Shown one piece after another: positions 23,975-32,473 of a stretch of 64,000 nt of DNA. The notes below the pieces were generated by a model that saw nothing but the letters and a program-made list of their open reading frames with translations, did no database searches and was not told the DNA's origin. The stretch lies in NCBI GenBank assembly GCA_041447175.1, contig CP166960.1, positions 631,365 through 695,364 on the forward strand, given 5' to 3'. The first letter of the stretch is position 1. Every line of letters begins with the position of its first letter. The stretch comes from Candidatus Bathyarchaeia archaeon. Lineage in GTDB: Archaea; Thermoproteota; Bathyarchaeia; Bathyarchaeales; Bathycorpusculaceae. The position numbers and the translations under genes were made by a program.

Positions 23975-24436
23975 TTGGTGCAGCGTCCTGAGGAAGAGTT
24001 GAACGTGACCACCTTTCAGATTTACCTGTACTTGGTTAAGGCGAAGGAGCCTGCTGGGCCACGCGACATTATGCGGGCGATGAACATCAGCAGTCCTGGC
24101 GTGGTGCATCGGCATCTGCAAAAACTCGCCGACTGGGGCTGGGTCTGCAAAGACGCCTACGGGCGCTACCTCATCAAAAAGAAGGTGGGCTTTAAAGGCT
24201 ACGTTTGGCTGGGCAAAACCTTGCTGTCCACCTCCATTCTGTTCGCATGCTCATTTGTGGTGCTCACCGTGGCGTTCATCGCGATTCTGGTGTTTCACCT
24301 CACGGCGGGCTCGCCCATCGATGAGTCCTTTGCAATTCTGACGGTGGTTACGGTGGTGGCTTCTTCGCTGCTGCTTGCTGAGTCTCTGCGTCCCCGCCGC
24401 CGCCAACCCAAAGGCAACTTCCCTTCCCCAGCCTAA
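23975..24436 (+). CDS. Winged-helix protein with two C-terminal membrane helices
   Basis: A 153-residue protein: residues about 8-65 are a winged helix (TTFQIYLYLVKAKEPAGPRD, then SSPGVVHRHLQKLADWGWV) and residues about 80-110 and 118-138 are membrane helices, ending in a basic tail RPRRRQPKG. This is a membrane-tethered DNA-binding layout seen in several archaeal regulators. The target is not visible. It begins with TTG (or GTG 23978). Its 3' end overlaps the convergent DNA polymerase IV gene by 4 nt. Confidence 0.75.
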   Translation: MVQRPEEELNVTTFQIYLYLVKAKEPAGPRDIMRAMNISSPGVVHRHLQKLADWGWVCKDAYGRYLIKKKVGFKGYVWLGKTLLSTSILFACSFVVLTVAFIAILVFHLTAGSPIDESFAILTVVTVVASSLLLAESLRPRRRQPKGNFPSPA

Positions 24437-25506
24437 AGTAGCGTCTGTTGTTTTGCGCCTGAAACAAAACTGGAAACCCGCACCCCAATCAACCTAATTT
24501 TGCGTTCCCCCTGCAGGTATGGCGTTAGGAGTTCGCGGGAGGTTTTTTTGAGGTCTTGGGGGCGGTTGATCATGAACTGCAGGGTTTTGCTGCGGGTGTG
24601 GGTTTCGAAGTTTTGGTAGCGGATTTTGATGGTGACGGTTTTAAAGAACAGCCGCTGCATCTGCGCCTCCTTGCTGACTTCCTCGGCTAAGGCTTCAAGG
24701 GCTTCGAGGATTGTGGGGGCGTTGGCGGTATCTTCCTCAAAGGTGGTTTCGTGACTTATGGACTTCACACCCTCCCGCTCCTGTACTTCGCTGCGATCTA
24801 CCCCGTGCGCCATCAGGTACATTTGCCTGCCTGCCACCCCAAAAAGCTCCACCAACACCGCGGGGTCAAACCGTGCAAGGTCACCAACCGTTTCGATGCC
24901 CACTGCCTTGAGTTTGGGTTCAGTTTTTTTGCCCACCCACAGAAGCTTACGCACGGGCAACGGGCGCAAAAATTCCTCCGCCTCTTCTTCCTTGACCACG
25001 GTTAAGCCGTCGGGCTTTTGAAAATCGCTGGCGATTTTGGCGAGAAGCTTGTTGGGACCCACCCCAATCGAGCACGTGAGACGCTCCTTATCGACGATTT
25101 CCTGCTTAAGCCGCTTAGCCAACGCCTTCGCCTCCCCAAAGTCCTTGACGCGCCCCGAAACATCCAAAAACGCCTCATCAATACCCCACTGCTCAAACCT
25201 ATCCCCGTAACCCCGTGCAATTGCCATGATCTGGTTGGAGACGCGGATGTATAGGGGAAAATTGGGCGGCAAATAAACGGCGTTGGGGCAAAGCTTCCAC
25301 GCCCGCGAAATCGGAATCCCCGAACGCACCCCCACCTCACGTGCCTCATAATTGCTTGTGGACACGACGCCTCTGCCCAAGCCACCTTTAGGGTCGGCCC
25401 CAACCACCACAGGCTTACCCGCAAGCTCAGGACGCTCACGAGTCTCCACTGCCGTATAAAAATGATCCATATCTAAATGAAAGATTATGCGCTGTTTCTG
25501 AGGCAT
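24433..25506 (-). CDS. dinB: DNA polymerase IV (Y-family, Dpo4/DinB)
   Basis: A 357-residue Y-family translesion polymerase: FHLDMDHFYTAVETRERPEL carries the first metal-binding Asp, YEAREVGVRSGIPISRAWKLC the fingers, and GIDEAFLDVSGRVKD the second Asp/Glu pair. The thumb has two helix-hairpin-helix motifs (GVGPNKLLAKIASDFQKPDG and ETVGDLARFDPAVLVELFG) and the C-terminal little-finger region is complete. Such enzymes bypass lesions with low fidelity. There is no PCNA-binding peptide obvious to me near the end, apart from the closing QQTLL. It is not part of an operon. Confidence 0.95.
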   Translation of the reverse strand: MPQKQRIIFHLDMDHFYTAVETRERPELAGKPVVVGADPKGGLGRGVVSTSNYEAREVGVRSGIPISRAWKLCPNAVYLPPNFPLYIRVSNQIMAIARGYGDRFEQWGIDEAFLDVSGRVKDFGEAKALAKRLKQEIVDKERLTCSIGVGPNKLLAKIASDFQKPDGLTVVKEEEAEEFLRPLPVRKLLWVGKKTEPKLKAVGIETVGDLARFDPAVLVELFGVAGRQMYLMAHGVDRSEVQEREGVKSISHETTFEEDTANAPTILEALEALAEEVSKEAQMQRLFFKTVTIKIRYQNFETHTRSKTLQFMINRPQDLKKTSRELLTPYLQGERKIRLIGVRVSSFVSGAKQQTLL

Positions 25507-25806
25507 ACCGCGTCAACAGGGCTAAGGCAGACTCACGATTTGAATATATCGACCTCTGTGTACTAGCTTATTTTTAAAGATGCTGCAAACGAAACTTATT
25601 CCGTCAGACAAACGGCTTCTTTGAAGAAATATGTATGACGATTGAACTATATGCGAAAATCCTAAGCAGGATAGTCGCAAACGTGTTGCCTTTTTTTAAC
25701 CGCGGGTCATACTCCTACAAAACTATTAAATAACATCTACTATTTACAAATATACGACCGTGCCGCCGCTCACTGGCTTCAACTAACAGATAGAGGTTAA
25801 CTGGAA
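25507..25806. other. Intergenic, promoter-rich spacer
   Basis: No reading frame or RNA-like fold. ACTATTAAATAAC near 25721-25733 and TTTACAAATATAC could provide the promoter of the small gene at 25807. Confidence 0.4.
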
Positions 25807-25986
25807 TTGAGTCAAGGAAAAATAAGCATTCCATACGATGAGTGGAAATTGATCGTTGATTATTACCAGAAGCATGAAACGGAACTTAAGCTTGAACAAA
25901 TTAGAAGCCCTACCATGTTACTGCGTCGTTGGGTCCTTGAGAAATATCGCGAACGGCTTTCTTGTGAATCAGAACCAGAAACGTAA
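25807..25986 (+). CDS. Small 59-residue conserved-type protein
   Basis: TTG start, TAA at 25984-25986. The product begins MSQGKISIPYDEWKLIVDYY and contains a helix rich in charged residues (KHETELKLEQIRSPTMLLRR), ending WVLEKYRERLSCESEPET. Strand plus two helices, and the arrangement 'IPYDEW...LRRWVLEKY', is typical of small archaeal DNA-binding or antitoxin-like proteins (ribbon-helix-helix size), but I cannot assign a family. Good amphipathic spacing and codon use support it being real. The overlapping 78-residue frame in another phase (25856-26092) is its shadow. Confidence 0.62.
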   Translation: MSQGKISIPYDEWKLIVDYYQKHETELKLEQIRSPTMLLRRWVLEKYRERLSCESEPET

Positions 25987-26225
25987 CTTGTTTTCTTCGT
26001 TCGAGTTTTCACTTCTGAAAGGGTATTCTGGTTTGGCCTGTTGTTTTTGCCGTATTAATTTGACGCAAACGTGGCAGAGAAACGAAAAATAGCTGCCAAA
26101 TAAACTTCAAAACCAATCAGTATAAATCGATGCTTGGAAACAATCTCTGTATATTCGTTGCTCTAGGCATAATGTATTTATTTGCGGGTTAAACTTAGTT
26201 CGAACCGCAAGCAGAGTGAACCGGT

Positions 26226-27083
26226 ATGGCACTTCAAAAAGGAGACTTCATCCTAATCGACTACACTGCCAAAGTGAAGGAAACTAACGAAGTTTTCGAC
26301 ACCACAGTGGACGAAACCGCAAAGAAAGAACGCCTCCAAAAAGAAGGCGAAATCTACGAGCCCAAACTTATAGTCGTAGGCGAAGGCTGGGTCCTCAAAA
26401 CACTCGACGAGGGTCTACTCAACATGGACGTAGGCGCCCCCCAAACCGTCGAAATCCCCCCTGAACAAGCCTTCGGACCCCGCGACCCCGAAAAAGTCAA
26501 ACAAGTCCACCTCAAAAAACTCGCCGAAAAAGGCATCAACCCCGCCGTCGGCATGCGCATCGAATTCGGCGGCAAAAACGCCATCATACGCAGCATCGGC
26601 GCAGGACGCGCACTCCTCGACTTTAACCCGCCCCTCGCAGGAAAAACCCTCATCTACGACGTCACCATCAACAAAAAACTCGAAACACTCGAAGAAAAAG
26701 TCGGCGCCCTCATCCACCGCAGAATCCCCGTCGTGGAAGAAGGCAAATTCAAATACGCAATCACCGACAAAGCCTTAACCATCGACATGCCCGAAGACAC
26801 CTTCTACCTTGAAGGCGTCCAAATCGCCAAACGCGGCATCGCCTTTGACATCCAAAAATTCTTCCCCGACCTAGAAGAAACCAAATTCATCGACACCTTC
26901 AAAGCACCACCAAAACCCGCCACACCACCAGCAGAAACCACCGAACCTAAACCTGAAGAAACAACCCCAGCAGCACCCGCAGAAACAGCACAGACAACAC
27001 CCGAAGCATCACAGCCCCAACCCGCCGCCCCCGCAGAATCCTCAACAGAGCAGCCAGCAAAACCCGAAGAAACCCAAAACTAA
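26226..27083 (+). CDS. FKBP-type peptidyl-prolyl isomerase with disordered tail
   Basis: The 285-residue protein starts with an archaeal long-type (SlyD-like) FKBP: LQKGDFILIDYTAKVKETNE, then GEGWVLKTLDEGLLNMDVG, PPEQAFGPRDPEKVKQVHLK, and an insert-in-flap chaperone region around residues 90-130. A further conserved domain (about 150-215) follows, as in archaeal 26-29 kDa FKBPs. The last 55 residues are Pro/Ala/Thr/Glu-rich and disordered. It catalyses prolyl cis-trans isomerisation and assists folding. Codons end in C to an unusual degree compared with neighbours, which suggests strong expression. Confidence 0.93.
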   Translation: MALQKGDFILIDYTAKVKETNEVFDTTVDETAKKERLQKEGEIYEPKLIVVGEGWVLKTLDEGLLNMDVGAPQTVEIPPEQAFGPRDPEKVKQVHLKKLAEKGINPAVGMRIEFGGKNAIIRSIGAGRALLDFNPPLAGKTLIYDVTINKKLETLEEKVGALIHRRIPVVEEGKFKYAITDKALTIDMPEDTFYLEGVQIAKRGIAFDIQKFFPDLEETKFIDTFKAPPKPATPPAETTEPKPEETTPAAPAETAQTTPEASQPQPAAPAESSTEQPAKPEETQN

Positions 27084-27115
27084 CCCTTTCTTCCTAACTT
27101 CTTTCTTAACTCTGC

Positions 27116-28174
27116 CTATTTTATAACTTCAGTAACTTTAGCCACTTTGCGGCAGCTATCCGCATCCAACTTCAGCTTGTGCAGTATGGTGTACCGGTCG
27201 GGGCGTATAGTGACCGCCAACTCCAACGCCTTCACAATGTCCTCATCAGAAACCCCGAGCTCCTCCGCGTTAGTGGGCGCCTCCAAACGCCTCAACGTAT
27301 CCCGTATCCGCCTCCAATTCGCCCCATACAAATAAGCCATCAAAATCGAGCCCACACCACACTGCTCCCCATGCATCGCCCCCGAAGACTTAACCATAGA
27401 CAAAGCATGACTAAACAAATGCTCCGAACCACTACACGGGCGACTGCTCCCCGCGATGCTCATGGCAACCCCACAACTGATTAAAGCTTCAAGCAGAAGC
27501 GCCGTGCCCTCCTCATTGCCCGGATGCATCAGCTCCGCGTTTTCTTCAACCAACGTGGCACTCATAAGCGCCAAACTCGCAGCGTACTCCCCATAGTACT
27601 CGTGACATTCCGTATGGGCAAGCCGCCAATCCTTCACCGCCGTAAACTTGGCTAAAACGTCCCCGCAGCCGCTAACAACAAACCTCCACGGCTCCAACCC
27701 AATAATCTGGGTGTCCGCGATTATAGCCAACGGCGCCTGTGACATTGCGGAGTAAGGTTTGTCAAAGCCTTTGATGCTGGCAAGGGGACTGGCAATGCCA
27801 TCATGACTAAGGGTTGTTGGCACGCTAACGAACGGAATTTCCTGATGCGCAGAACTGAGTTTAGCCGCGTCAATTTTGGTTCCGCCACCCACGCCGAAAA
27901 GCACCTGCGGCTTCAACTCTGCAATGCGTTCCTCAATGGTTAACACATCTCTTAAAGTGGCTGTTTGAACCAGAAGCGTATCTACCGTGATGTCTGACTG
28001 CACCAGCAAGTCCCGCACGGTGTTTCCTGCAATTTCACAACTTCGTTGCCCTGCAATAATCAGCGCGGGTCCTTGTATGCCCAACCGTTTCACAACTTCA
28101 GGAATGCGGTAAAGCGTTCCTTTTCCGACGATGACTTCGCGAGGAAGCTGCATGTAATGATACTTTGAAGGCAA
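27116..28174 (-). CDS. egsA: sn-Glycerol-1-phosphate dehydrogenase
   Basis: A 352-residue enzyme of the iron-containing alcohol dehydrogenase-like fold: QLPREVIVGKGTLYRIPEVV, NAD(P)-binding GVGGGTKIDAAK (about residue 96), SVPTTLSHDGIASPLASI, and metal-ligand region CGDVLAKFTAVKDWRLAHTE, with later HLFSHAL and HGEQCG histidines. It reduces dihydroxyacetone phosphate to G1P, the archaeal-specific lipid backbone. This marks the window as archaeal. It is transcribed convergently to the FKBP gene. Confidence 0.96.
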   Translation of the reverse strand: MPSKYHYMQLPREVIVGKGTLYRIPEVVKRLGIQGPALIIAGQRSCEIAGNTVRDLLVQSDITVDTLLVQTATLRDVLTIEERIAELKPQVLFGVGGGTKIDAAKLSSAHQEIPFVSVPTTLSHDGIASPLASIKGFDKPYSAMSQAPLAIIADTQIIGLEPWRFVVSGCGDVLAKFTAVKDWRLAHTECHEYYGEYAASLALMSATLVEENAELMHPGNEEGTALLLEALISCGVAMSIAGSSRPCSGSEHLFSHALSMVKSSGAMHGEQCGVGSILMAYLYGANWRRIRDTLRRLEAPTNAEELGVSDEDIVKALELAVTIRPDRYTILHKLKLDADSCRKVAKVTEVIK

Positions 28175-28457
28175 ACCGAATCACATTTTGCTCCTTGAAG
28201 TATATGTCACCATTGGATGGTTTAAAACTTTTGAAATAAAGCGCAAAAACCGTCGTTTATCCTTCTTTTTTGGGCATTCATTCAAAAATGCCAAGGAAAA
28301 ACGTCTAAGCCTCCAAAAGGGCTATACGCAGAACAAACAACCCTTCACAGGGGTAAACCTATTTCTGCAACTTCCAAAGCCACAAAGCTACCTGTTTATG
28401 CTTTATGCTTCACGCTACAATATTGTTTTAGAGCCAGAGCCAGACCTTTGAGTGCAG

Positions 28458-28745
28458 TTATTTTTTAAGTACCGCCAGAAACTCATCAATGGACATAGCA
28501 GGCATACTCATGATGTGGACGGTTCCCCGTGAACCCAACTCAATCGACACACGTGTGATGGCGTCGTTGTTGGGTGCTTCCACGATGTTGACAAAGTCGT
28601 AGCGTCCAATCACGGAGTACTGCTGCAAAACTTTGGCGCCAAAAGCTTCGATTTCCTTGTTGACTTCTTTGATTCTTTCTGGCCTTTCCTTGATGGTTTT
28701 CCTGCCTTCCGAAGTAAGAGTGGACAGAAGAATGTAGATGGGCAT
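28458..28745 (-). CDS. GYD-domain protein
   Basis: A 95-residue protein starting MPIYILLSTLTSEGRKTIKE; the ATG is preceded by GGAGG at ideal spacing, so the longer frame up to 28841 is not used. It has the GYD domain signature in degenerate form (VIGRYDFVNIVEAPNNDAIT) and a ferredoxin-like alpha/beta layout. GYD proteins are dimeric alpha/beta barrel proteins of unknown function. The 283-nt spacer before egsA contains no supported gene. Confidence 0.85.
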   Translation of the reverse strand: MPIYILLSTLTSEGRKTIKERPERIKEVNKEIEAFGAKVLQQYSVIGRYDFVNIVEAPNNDAITRVSIELGSRGTVHIMSMPAMSIDEFLAVLKK

Positions 28746-28855
28746 AAAAGCCTCCAAGAAAAGAAGCCCACGCAAAGCAATAAGCCTTTCCAACCAAAAA
28801 TGCTGCCATAACTGCCTATAAGGTACAGTGAAGAAACCCATTGGCTCTTTAAGTA

Positions 28856-29248
28856 TTACTGAGCTTTACCGTTAAAGTGCTCCACCCTTTCCTGATGCAA
28901 GATTAAATCCTTGTAAACTTGGCAAGTGACACATATGCATGCTTTCCTGTTGTCCAAATCCTTGCATGCGGCAGTGCCTATTGCGCAGTAGGGTCCGGGG
29001 AGTTCTTCTGGGTTGGGCATTGAGACTTCAGGCGGACTAGCCTGCATCGCAATGCTTCCCGCGGGCATTCCACTACCACTCATGCTTCCGGTGGCAGATA
29101 TTTTGCTCATTAACTCCATGGCTTTCTGTATTTTAGGTCGGCTACAAGCGCTTTCTGCTTGCACAGGGCATTTGGCACATTGGCATTTCATGAGCACGTC
29201 TTTGGATAATTCAACTTTCGGTTTTTCTTTTCTTCTGAACAAACTCAA
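28856..29248 (-). CDS. Cysteine-rich protein, DUF2769-like
   Basis: A 130-residue protein with CQCAKCPVQAESAC (about residues 21-34) and GPYCAIGTAACKDLDNRKAC followed by CVTCQVY, giving nine or so cysteines in two clusters, likely to bind iron-sulphur clusters or zinc. DUF2769 proteins of methanogens and relatives show this pattern. Start TTG 29248 follows GGAGGTGA. A low-complexity Met/Ser/Gly linker separates the clusters. Function unknown; it precedes the GYD gene on the same strand. Confidence 0.78.
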   Translation of the reverse strand: MSLFRRKEKPKVELSKDVLMKCQCAKCPVQAESACSRPKIQKAMELMSKISATGSMSGSGMPAGSIAMQASPPEVSMPNPEELPGPYCAIGTAACKDLDNRKACICVTCQVYKDLILHQERVEHFNGKAQ

Positions 29249-29340
29249 GAACTCACCTCCACCTAGCACTCAGTGTTCCTGTTAGATGAGCAGGCTGATA
29301 AAATAAGAGAGTGTGTGGGTGCCGCCAACCAACAGCTGGC

Positions 29341-30249
29341 TCACTGCACGATTTTTTCCCAGTCCGAAACCCGGTCAAGAAGTTCCTTAACTGGCTTTCC
29401 ACCGTAAGTTCTCAACCGCTCCCGCAGCTCCACCTGCTCAACCACAGCTTTCTGGAACTCCGCCATTTGACTGGTCTTCTCCGTCAGGAAGAGGAATCCG
29501 TCGGCGCCTGCCCGCGCAATTCGTGTGCTGACTGTGAGCAATTCTGTTGGTGGGGGCACATCGTTTGGGGTGTCGCCTGGACCGTAAACGTAGAGGCTGA
29601 CGTAGAAGGGTTTCTGGAGCAATTTTTTGAAGGCGCGTGCAAGCATTTCAAAGTACCATGGGGTCGCGTAGCTTTTGCTGAACATGACCACGTTAAAGGC
29701 GTCACAGTACTTTGCAAGTTCCCCAAAGTCTACGCCGTACCGCTCAAGACTCGTCACGGGGTCAGGCTGGATGCACATGACAAGTTCTTTTTTGGTGTGC
29801 TCACGGATTTGGGCGATGTAGTCGGTGACTTCTTTTCGGCGCCACTCCAGCCAGCCCAGCCCACTTTTCTGCCAGCGTTCCTTGCATCGGGGGCAGTTGC
29901 AGTGTCCATGGTCAGCAAAGTATTGGCTGTTAGGCCAAACCCCCATTGAGTGGCGGTCTACGTCTTCCATGTAGCTGAGTTGTTCGGCGCGGTGCTCAGG
30001 TTGCGTGGCGCAAACGATGTTCCAATAGATGTTATAGTTGCTGTTCCCCATCTTTGCAGGACCCAAAGGTGACTGGGACAGCCAGTCAGGATGCTCGCGA
30101 ATGGCTACGTTGTCGCCGAAAACTGCCACGTTCGCTGCCATGTCGGGCTGCGGAGGAATGCGGATGCCCATTTCGGTTTTAACGCGCAAAACATCAAAGT
30201 CAAAGCCCTCAGCTTTTTTAGGTTCTAAAGTGAATGTGCCAAACTTCAA
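29341..30249 (-). CDS. Predicted TIM-barrel glycosidase-like protein
   Basis: A 302-residue protein without signal peptide. HGHCNCPRCKERW around residue 115 resembles the CxCxxC-x-R/F segment found in several (beta/alpha)8 glycoside-hydrolase-like families, and alternating strand/helix segments (YCDAFNVVMFSKSYATPWYF, PFYVSLYVYG, RAGADGFLFLTE) fit a barrel. I do not see a confident acid/base pair, so catalytic activity is open. It may instead act on a sugar or uronate as a cytosolic enzyme. It stands alone. Confidence 0.6.
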   Translation of the reverse strand: MKFGTFTLEPKKAEGFDFDVLRVKTEMGIRIPPQPDMAANVAVFGDNVAIREHPDWLSQSPLGPAKMGNSNYNIYWNIVCATQPEHRAEQLSYMEDVDRHSMGVWPNSQYFADHGHCNCPRCKERWQKSGLGWLEWRRKEVTDYIAQIREHTKKELVMCIQPDPVTSLERYGVDFGELAKYCDAFNVVMFSKSYATPWYFEMLARAFKKLLQKPFYVSLYVYGPGDTPNDVPPPTELLTVSTRIARAGADGFLFLTEKTSQMAEFQKAVVEQVELRERLRTYGGKPVKELLDRVSDWEKIVQ

Positions 30250-30348
30250 GACGCTACACCTAATGACACGAAAGAAAAAAAGAAGAAATAATAAAGGTTC
30301 CCGTCGCGGCAGATTGTAACCGTTTCGGGTTGAGTTTTAGTTTTCGGG

Positions 30349-31803
30349 TTAGATTTTGAGTCCTAAGCCTTCAGCTACGCGGCGCCCGTATTCGGGGTCG
30401 GCTTTGTAGAAGAGTTTGGTTTGCCGTATCTGGATTTCCTTGTTTGCATTGCACAGATGCGTGACGATGTTGCCTATGAGGTTTTCGCGGTCTTGCTCCG
30501 TCATGACTTTGCGGAAAAGGTCACCTGGTTGCACGAAGTCATCGTGGGGGTAGGTGTAGGGTTGGCGGGCGGCGTTGCCTTCAACTTTGAATTGTGGCTC
30601 AGCGGCTTGAATATCGGGTTCTGGACCCGCAAAGCTGTTCGGGTAGTAGTTGGGTCCTTTGCCGCCGTTTGCGTCAAAACGCATGTAGCCGTCGCGTTGG
30701 TAGTTTGCGGCTTCAACTGCTTTGGGGCGGTTTACAGGCAACAGATGGTAGTTGGGTCCGAGGCGGTATCGGTGGGCGTCATAGTAAGCAAACAGTCTGC
30801 CCTGCAACATTTTGTCTGGTGAGGCAGCGATGCCCGGTACAAAGTTGCCTGGCGAGAACGCGGCTTGTTCGACTTCGGCGAAGTAGTTGTCGGGGTTGCG
30901 GTTTAGCACCATGCGTCCAATGTTTATTGGCGGGTAGTCGCTGTGGGGCCAAACTTTAGTCACGTCAAAGATGTCAAAACGGTATTTGTCAGCGTCTTCA
31001 GGGGGCATTATCTGCACTTGTAGCGTCCAAGAGGGGTATTCGCCTCGGGCGATGGCGTTGTGCAAGTCGCGGGTGGCGTGGTCAGGGTCGGTGCCTTTGA
31101 GGTGTTCCGCTTCTTGGCGGGTCAGGTTTTGGATGCCTTGATCCGTTTTGAAGTGGTATTTGACCCAGACGTATTCGCCTTTGTCGTTGTACCATTTGTA
31201 GGTGTGGCTGCTGTAGCCGTTCATGTTGCGGTATGATTTGGGTGTTCCTCTGTCTGAGAACAGGATGGTCACTTGATGTAGTGATTCTGGCGTGAGGGAG
31301 AGGAAGTCCCAGAACATGTTGGCGTCTTTGAGGTTGGTTTCTGGGTTGCGTTTTTGGGTGTGGATGAAGTCAGGGAACTTTATGGGGTCGCGGATGAAGA
31401 ATACGGGTGTGTTGTTGCCCACTAAGTCGTAGTTGCCTTCTTTGGTGTAGAATTTAACTGCGAATCCGCGGGGGTCACGTTCTGCGTCTGCAGAGCCTTT
31501 TTCACCACCGACTGTAGAGAACCTCACAAAGACTTCAGTGCGTTGACCGACTTGCGAGAGAAAATTTGCCTTGGTGTATTTTGTTACGTCGCTTGTGACT
31601 TCAAAGTAGCCGCCTGCACCAGCGCCTTTAGCGTGCACGATACGTTCGGGTATGCGTTCACGGTTAAAATGAGCCAGCTTCTCAATTAGGTGGATGTCCT
31701 GCAACAGGGCTGGACCGCGTGAGCCTCCAGTAACCGAGTTTTGGTCATCATCAATTTTTCGTCCAAAATTCGTTCTAAGGTTTTTTTTATTGTTGTCACT
31801 CAT
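30349..31803 (-). CDS. katA: Catalase (haem, monofunctional)
   Basis: A 484-residue catalase: [20 protein letters not shown] with the distal His, [40 protein letters not shown] with the distal Asn region, and the proximal-haem motif [16 protein letters not shown] with Tyr. Length fits small-subunit (clade 1/3) catalases. It removes hydrogen peroxide. The ATG at 31803 (MSDNNKKN) follows GGGG. A TTTAAAT box lies about 50 nt upstream. In an otherwise anaerobic-looking gene set it suggests exposure to oxygen and probable acquisition from bacteria. Confidence 0.96.
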   Translation of the reverse strand: MSDNNKKNLRTNFGRKIDDDQNSVTGGSRGPALLQDIHLIEKLAHFNRERIPERIVHAKGAGAGGYFEVTSDVTKYTKANFLSQVGQRTEVFVRFSTVGGEKGSADAERDPRGFAVKFYTKEGNYDLVGNNTPVFFIRDPIKFPDFIHTQKRNPETNLKDANMFWDFLSLTPESLHQVTILFSDRGTPKSYRNMNGYSSHTYKWYNDKGEYVWVKYHFKTDQGIQNLTRQEAEHLKGTDPDHATRDLHNAIARGEYPSWTLQVQIMPPEDADKYRFDIFDVTKVWPHSDYPPINIGRMVLNRNPDNYFAEVEQAAFSPGNFVPGIAASPDKMLQGRLFAYYDAHRYRLGPNYHLLPVNRPKAVEAANYQRDGYMRFDANGGKGPNYYPNSFAGPEPDIQAAEPQFKVEGNAARQPYTYPHDDFVQPGDLFRKVMTEQDRENLIGNIVTHLCNANKEIQIRQTKLFYKADPEYGRRVAEGLGLKI

Positions 31804-31903
31804 GAAAAACCCCAAAAGTTAAACGTATCTACATTTATTTAAAGCTTGGTTTGTTTTTAGGTTTTTCTCAACAGACAATTGTTCTGCAGAAAACTGTCAC
31901 AAG

Positions 31904-32473
31904 TTAGACCGTGATTTTGTTGCGCTGCATCTGTATCCTTACTTCCCTATACAACTGGTCAGCTGTCTGAACAATGCTGGTTCTTGAATGTGTTGCGTCA
32001 TCCAGTGCCCTTATCACTTTGTTGTTCACGGACTTGCCCACATCCCCCAAGTATGTTTTCTGCAGGTGCACACCGCTTTTTGTGAGTTCAGCCGCAACTT
32101 CATAGGGGCTAATCCCCTGATTATACTCGCCATCGTAAACCAGAGCCATGTTGCATTTGGTGTTGCTGCCGGTTTTCTTTGCGGTTTCAAACGCAAGTTT
32201 TAACCCCTCACCCATAGGGGAAGCCCCTTTGGCTTTCAGTTCTTCGATGCGGCTGACAAACGGCTTCATAGATGCAGAAAACGGCGGATACAACAGGTAC
32301 GCCATCATGTTGCTCCACGGGTAAACAACCACTGCGATGCGGTCTTTGGCGTCAAAGCCTTCGCGGCTGGTAAGAAGTTTGGTTAAGGCTTTTTTGGTGG
32401 TGTTGATTTTGGGTTCGTCATAAAGTTTGTCGTTCATGGAACGGGAGCAGTCAAGGATTAGGATACTTAACGT
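31904..32473 (-). CDS. von Willebrand factor A domain protein, non-canonical start
   Basis: A vWA domain of about 190 residues with MIDAS residues DCSRS (DxSxS), KGASPMGEG and VYDGEYNQG. The DxSxS encoded at 32452-32438 lies before the first ATG (32437). The frame is open back to a TAA, with no ATG, GTG or TTG in between; candidates are ACG 32473, 10 nt after AAAGGAG, or ATC 32479. It overlaps the 3' end of the tubulin-like gene in the +1 frame. An alternative is +1 frameshifting at CCU-UGA-C (32456-32450), fusing it to the tubulin-like protein. vWA proteins often assemble complexes by metal-dependent adhesion. The start shown is a proposal. Confidence 0.8.
   Translation of the reverse strand, partial: TLSILILDCSRSMNDKLYDEPKINTTKKALTKLLTSREGFDAKDRIAVVVYPWSNMMAYLLYPPFSASMKPFVSRIEELKAKGASPMGEGLKLAFETAKKTGSNTKCNMALVYDGEYNQGISPYEVAAELTKSGVHLQKTYLGDVGKSVNNKVIRALDDATHSRTSIVQTADQLYREVRIQMQRNKITV

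Noticed and set aside
23582-24121. 179-residue minus-strand frame over PIN-like and winged-helix genes
   Set aside because: Leu/Arg/Gln-rich shadow of two coding genes with clear starts.
28188-28451. 87-residue frame between egsA and the GYD gene
   Set aside because: Starts 13 nt from the divergent egsA start, lacks a ribosome binding site and shows no domain.
29311-29949. 212-residue plus-strand frame over the TIM-barrel gene
   Set aside because: Shadow of a coding gene with alternating motifs; no start signal.
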